Part shown: positions 58,991 through 64,000 of the stretch, piece by piece
Layout of the letters: the number at the start of each line of letters is the position of its first letter
Numbering within the stretch: position 1 is the stretch's first letter
DNA from: Cotesia glomerata
Taxonomy: Eukaryota > Arthropoda > Insecta > Hymenoptera > Braconidae
DNA: 64,000 bases
NCBI RefSeq assembly: GCF_020080835.1
Contig: NC_058158.1
Coordinates: 28,414,305-28,478,304, forward strand
Direction of reading: 5' to 3'
Translations under genes and position numbers: made by a program
Notes under the pieces: generated by a model
Told to the model about the DNA's origin: nothing
Databases searched by the model: none
What the model saw: the letters and a program-made list of their open reading frames with translations, nothing else

Positions 58991-59335
58991 GACTCTCTTA
59001 TTAATCTGTTTGATTACTAATCGCGTTGCAGTGCCAATGCCCTTGCATCTATTATAACTAACTCTAGACTAATTAACAAATTATGTTGAATTATATTTTT
59101 ATACTGTACTTTACTTTACTTTTATGTAGTACAACGTATGTCAGCGTTAAACACCTTATACTTATATTGTATAATTTGTTAATGTTTTTCTTATCTTTTC
59201 TTTTGTTTTTTACATGCAACATGTATCAAATACTGTTAAACATACATCTCTGTATCTTTTTGTAACCTTGTAACTGGCCATACAGGCTGTTAGGTTTTGT
59301 TAAATAAAGAAATAAATAAATAAATAAAATAAAAA

Positions 59336-59650
59336 AAATCCGATCTCCAAATTCCTTTATTTTCTCTGTCAAAAAAATTCTCGAAAATTACCTCTGTTTT
59401 TCGATCGTCACAGAGGTGTTCCCCCTTAAAAAGCTATTCTGACTATTCCTTATAGGATGTCCCCCAATCCATCAGGCTTAGTAGATTTTGAGAAATCTCT
59501 AAAATAAAATTTTCAAAAAAATGTTTTTTTAGAATAACTTTTAAACTAGTGTATCGATCGATTCCAAAAAAAAACCAGCTTTAAACCTCAAAAAACAATA
59601 CAAATAGCCTACAGGGTCAACTGTTTTTCAGATTTTTTTTTATTTGTTTA
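59336..59650 (-). repeat. Flank of the LINE with family F-like segment
   Basis: 59336-59392 is the reverse complement of 56346-56400 (GAGATCGGATTTTTTTTATT and AAAATAAAGGAATTT), so the LINE and the palindrome lie between inverted short homologies. 59470-59640 has AGTAGATTTTGAGAAATCTC and AGAATAACTTTTAAAC blocks like the interior of family F in reverse. Confidence 0.5.
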
Positions 59651-62386
59651 AAAAGTACCCAAACTACGTATATTATAATTAAAAATACCGAAAAATTTCA
59701 TCGGCAAAGTTCTTTTATTCATCAAATAAAACTCAATAAATTAGTGTATGAAACTACAATTTAATTAAATTTTAATTGAAGTAGTAATTTTGTAAGATCC
59801 TCTTAAAAGAACGTAAGATGTAATAACTATGTTGTAAAGTAAATATGTAATTTAGTAGACGATCGTTAATCGTGATTTTCTAGAAGAGTAGATCTTGAAG
59901 CCCATTGGGGATAAAAGAGACCAGTTATATTCTCTAGCCACCACCTAGTCTACCATCAGAAGAGACTTATCGCGTTTTCTTTTTCCTCGGCAAAGTATCC
60001 AATTTAGTTGAGAGGAATCAGGGAACGCCCGTTAAACGTTATTCCTGACCCTTGGGAAGGCTCCAGAGTCGATCAGAATAGAAAGAAATGTGAAGGAGGT
60101 TACGGACCACAAAACGTAAACCTTTAATGTCATTATGGCAGCTTGGCAGATTTCAAGTTTCATCACTTAACTTTATTTATTTATTTGTATAAATAAACTT
60201 TTTATTGATAACATCAGGCTTGAGAGATGAAACAGTCACAGTTTAATTATTGTTGCGTAATTATCGATTGCATGTGCTAGAAAAAAAAAATTTGATGTAA
60301 TGAATTCTCTAAGTCGGTTATCACCAAACTTTTAGTAAGAACTTTTTGACTCTAGTCGTTTTATTTAGAGAGTCATTGATTGTTTAATGGTGTAGAGACT
60401 TTTTTAAACTAAAATAGTTAAAGGAGTAAAGAAAACCAGAACAAAGTAAGCTAGCCTTTTTTTTTTAATAGAAAAGTTTTTTCGTGTTTATAAACATTTT
60501 CCTGCAACATTTTTATGGTTCAACTTATTCCTATTAAAAGTTAGAATTTCCTGATTCTGACGTTATTTTTGTTAAAATTGAATGTTTTAAGCAGAACCCA
60601 ATTATAATCATAAATAGCAAAATATTTAATAAAAAATGATGAAAGTATTTTATCTTTTTTCCTCACATTAAGAATTTTTTAATGTTATATGAAAGATAGG
60701 CCTAATCCATAAACTAACTACAATAAAAATTCATAAAATATTTATAGAGAATAATTATGACATGAATTGAATGACCAGCGATGCGTACAGATACTTTCTA
60801 ATATGTATCATTGCTTGTGAATTATCTTCACCAAATACTGTCGAAATTCAGTTATTTTCATCATAAAGAAGTAATTACTCAACTACACTCTTTATTATCC
60901 CAAAGGGACTATGCATTTTTTTAAGATAAAAAGTAATGTCATTTTCTGGTCCATAAACTATCTCTGTACGGAAATTGTGTCGTCTTTTTGCTGCGTCGAA
61001 GGAAGGAGTAAAAAAAAACGAATTTCCGTTCATTCATAATCTTAGTAAAAATCAAAATTGATAATTTTATGCGAGTTGTCAATAATAAATTTATAAATAC
61101 TTTTTTTATTTTATTACTGAGTTAAGAAAAATTGAATTTAAGTTACTTTGCTTTATTAAAGTTTTAAACTTAACGTTATTTTCAAGATGAAATCTTAACT
61201 TTTACGTTGTCTCACTAAATGCATCATTATTTTCATTAAACTGATTCTTACGTGTTCATTAACGAGAAGACTTTTTTTTCAGCTGAAGAGCTATAGATAA
61301 AAGTTTTGTTTTATGGATTTACCGTGGCTGGAGTTGCGCACTTATAAATTAATAAACTATGAAGATAAATAATGAAACTTAAAAATATAGAACCTAGAGC
61401 ACATTGTGATTGTTAGAAATTACACGCTTATTACTCTCATCACACCAATTTCTTGTTTTCTCCCACGATAAACGGACGCCAAATACTAACTAACTACTAT
61501 CACCTAAAACAAACCGGATGGTGTATAATTAGTCGTTCTGTCCACAGAAGTTTTCACTGTTTGTTTTTAATTTGTTCCTGTATTTACGAGTACCGGAACT
61601 GCTTTTTTTATTATTTCTCTTCACGGGTAAAATTGTTAGTTTAGGCACTTAAAATAGTTAAATTATTGTTTGGTTTAATTAAACTATTGTCAGAATAAAA
61701 CTCTACCAAGCTATCGGCAATTTTAACTGGTAATTGTATAAACATTCATATCTACACATTTGTTGACATATTGAAGTATACGCTCAATTTTGAATTTTCA
61801 TATATCCATGTAAGGTGATGTCAAAATATTTTTTATGACCACAAATGTCCTAATATGATCTGATGTATTTACATACTAAGATGTGCGAATCGTAAGATAT
61901 GCGAATTGGCCATAACAAACGAAAAAAAGAAAAAAAAATAGTAGAACTTTTAACTCAGTTTCAATTACTACAGAAGACCCTCTACTTTGAAACTATAAAA
62001 ATTACATAATATCCCAGACATGACAATTATTACAGTTTCAAAAAATTCATCTCCAAATTTTAAAAACTGAGATGTTATCTTTTTCTTTTCTAGCAGTAAA
62101 AATTCTTATTTAAACCATAAATTTTACAGTTTCCGATAGAAAATAGGTAAAATAGAACTGAGGGCTTAATAGCATCCTCATTGGTTAGTTTTAGAATTAC
62201 ATAGTTGTTTGTAAAGTAAGAAACTTAAAGTTTTCTGCAAGATGAAGAAGTCAAATACTAGATTCTCTCGATGTGAAAACACATGCTCTACACACACCGT
62301 CAATCGATCTGAACTCAACTGTAGAGTGTATTTTCGTATTTAAAGGATTGACTAAAACCTGTTTAAATATTATAGTTTCAAACTTT
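59651..62386. other. Non-coding AT-rich DNA, no gene seen
   Basis: Open frames are short and without domains. The patch at 59930-60120 is less AT-rich but has no splice-bounded frame I can support. CTGATGT/CCTAATATG words occur at 61845-61870. Confidence 0.5.
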
Positions 62387-63453
62387 AAAAAGTTTGGAAA
62401 ATCCAAAAGTACCCGCCTCATAATCTCATTTTCCATAGTAAAATTGATTAAAATAAAATACTTTTAAATTTTTCGCGCCATTGTCCACCCAGAAAAGAAA
62501 AGGTACTGCGGATGTATTGTAAACAAACCTTATTTACATAGATATAAATATACAAACGATTAGCAGATTTTTAGTTTATTGGTAATTATGAATAAGCTAC
62601 ATTGAATTAGACCGTGATTTTCGAAAGGACTTAGTTTTAGACAATACTGAAGCGTATAAAAAATGGACTTGATCAGTTAAGTTTTTCGGCAGTTATCGTG
62701 ACCACGCCAGTTCCATCCAATTTGACGTACGGACTCCCACGGAGTAATTTTTTTAAACATTTTTGCACGCCTCAAAGCGCGAATGGCGTGAGGTTGTGCT
62801 TTATACTCGACTCGTCAAGGTCAAGCAATTTTGTGATCTTTGAATGCCTCTATCACAACCATATTACACTTATACAATAATATAAGTAAATATACACCGA
62901 GAAAACACTTAAATTAAACCATCTTTTACTTTCCAAAATTATTTCATGTTGTTATATTGAAAAAAAAAAAAACGTTTTGAAAAAAATTTTACGTGGACGT
63001 CCGGATGTCACCCCATTTTGAATGTACCAACGATTACTCTCGACCAAATTGATATTTCAAGACCGGACCTTTTTTATTAGTTTAAGAATGCGATGAACTG
63101 GATCCGTATTTCATATCAATAGCCTAGGTTACGTATTTTTTTTTTTAATTGAATTTTCATTAAAATTTACTACGGTACAACCGTACAAAGACAAACGAAC
63201 GTTTCTTATTTGTTACGTGAAAACTATGGCGCCACTTGATCAAACTAGATTTTTTTAGACTGCGTGTGCATATGACAAGAAAAAAGGGCGCTGATATTTA
63301 AAAAAAAAAATAAAAAATACTCTGTAAGAAATTACTTAATTATAATTTTTTTTTTTTTTTTTTTTTAAATCAATTACACAATTAATTTATATCTTAAAAA
63401 ATAAATGAGCGTTATGAGGTGTGCACTTTTGGATTTTCTAAACTTTTTTATTT
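62387..63453. mobile_element. TIR element with AAAGTTTGGAAAATCCAAAA ends
   Basis: AAAGTTTGGAAAATCCAAAA ... CGCCTCATAATCTCATTT at 62389-62434 is mirrored by AAATGAGCGTTATGAGGTGT ... TTTTGGATTTTCTAAACTTT at 63403-63450. The interior is non-coding; 62690-62850 is GC-richer and 63000-63070 has CGTGGACGTCCGGATG. Solo copies of the same terminus occur at 3349, 19369 and 26727. Confidence 0.65.
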
Positions 63454-64000
63454 ATTTAAAAAGCAAAATGTCTTTTAATTATGTCATAAGTGTTGAAACT
63501 AGTGTTTTTCCATGACATTTATGTGTAAATATTGTTCTACAACTGCGATAGAAAATAAATAGAGACAATTTTAGTTCAAGACAACCTCATCTGCTTCGCT
63601 TATGAGGTGTGCATAATTGAATTATGCATGTACCAGGACAGATCTGGCTTAATATGGCTAGGTATGTCCTAATAAGATTTGATATGCTTATATAAGCCCT
63701 GAGAGTTAAGTTTGAGGTGTTAAGTTATCAAATAAAAATTTAATTCCCTAACGAGCTTATTTGACATGTGTTTTAATTAAATCAATTAACATTCGCTAGA
63801 TACAAGATGTTAGTTGTCGTACAAATTTTATAAAAAATTGAAAAAATTATATTAGATGACCCTGCAAAATTTTGGTTTTGTTAAAAAATTTCCATTTTAA
63901 AACATTTATTTCTATATATTTTACACTATACATAATCTAGGTAGTTCTTGATAATTAAAAAACGAACATTCTTCTTTTTGAATTACATATAAAAATAATA
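63454..64000. other. Non-coding AT-rich DNA, no gene seen
   Basis: Contains further drifting ATATGGCTAGGTATGTCC and TTGATATGC words at 63650-63690. No gene is seen. Confidence 0.5.

Larger units (their letters stand above)
57340..59335 (+). mobile_element. Internally deleted LINE with PHD-like ORF1
   Basis: A 5' untranslated stretch (from about 57340) precedes ORF1 at 57512; ORF2 keeps only parts of its endonuclease. The sequence then jumps to a 3' untranslated region ending GGCTGTTAGGTTTTGTTAAA and an (AAAT)n tail at 59301-59330. Reverse transcriptase is absent. ORF1 type, order and A-rich tail suit a CR1- or Jockey-group element. It would depend on another copy to move. Confidence 0.8.

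Overview
The window is AT-rich, intron-poor-looking eukaryotic nuclear DNA, almost certainly from an insect and possibly a parasitoid wasp. The reasons are the repeat content (Ty3/Gypsy, R1-clade LINE in an (AC)n tract, Tc1, many short TIR elements), GT-AG introns of about 70 bp inside transposon genes, and one exon of an arthropod-type immunoglobulin-superfamily gene. There are no bacterial features. The species call is inference only.

Layout. 1-7 kb: non-coding DNA, a tandem array of foldback units (1988-2694) and the first copy of a ~1 kb repeat here called family F (4381-5375). 7.0-12.9 kb: a young Ty3/Gypsy LTR retrotransposon on the minus strand with near-identical LTRs. 13.2-16.9 kb: a decayed LINE on the plus strand. 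19.6-23.4 kb: a transposon with ~585 bp terminal inverted repeats and a spliced four-exon gene for a zinc-finger plus RNase H-fold-like protein. 25.2-26.3 kb: a non-coding TIR element. 26.8-27.9 kb: second family F copy with a nested foldback. 32.4-33.9 kb: a Tc1 element with one premature stop. 37.2-47.4 kb: two more family F copies; the second is split at its (AC)n tract by an R1-clade LINE that carries a large palindrome built from a second spliced transposase-like gene and the LINE 3' tail. 48-54.5 kb: hairpins, MITEs and a minisatellite. 54.6 kb: a tRNA-like sequence. 55.4-55.6 kb: the only convincing host exon, half of a V-set Ig domain of the sidestep type, minus strand. 56.2-59.6 kb: a 530 bp palindrome and an internally deleted LINE with a PHD-like ORF1. 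62.4-63.5 kb: a TIR element bounded by a motif found at other sites in the window.

How it fits together. Most of the DNA flanking the Ig exon is probably intron of one minus-strand adhesion gene, filled by nested mobile elements. Nearly all element genes carry single-base indels in homopolymers. That is either decay or uncorrected long-read error, and raw reads would decide.
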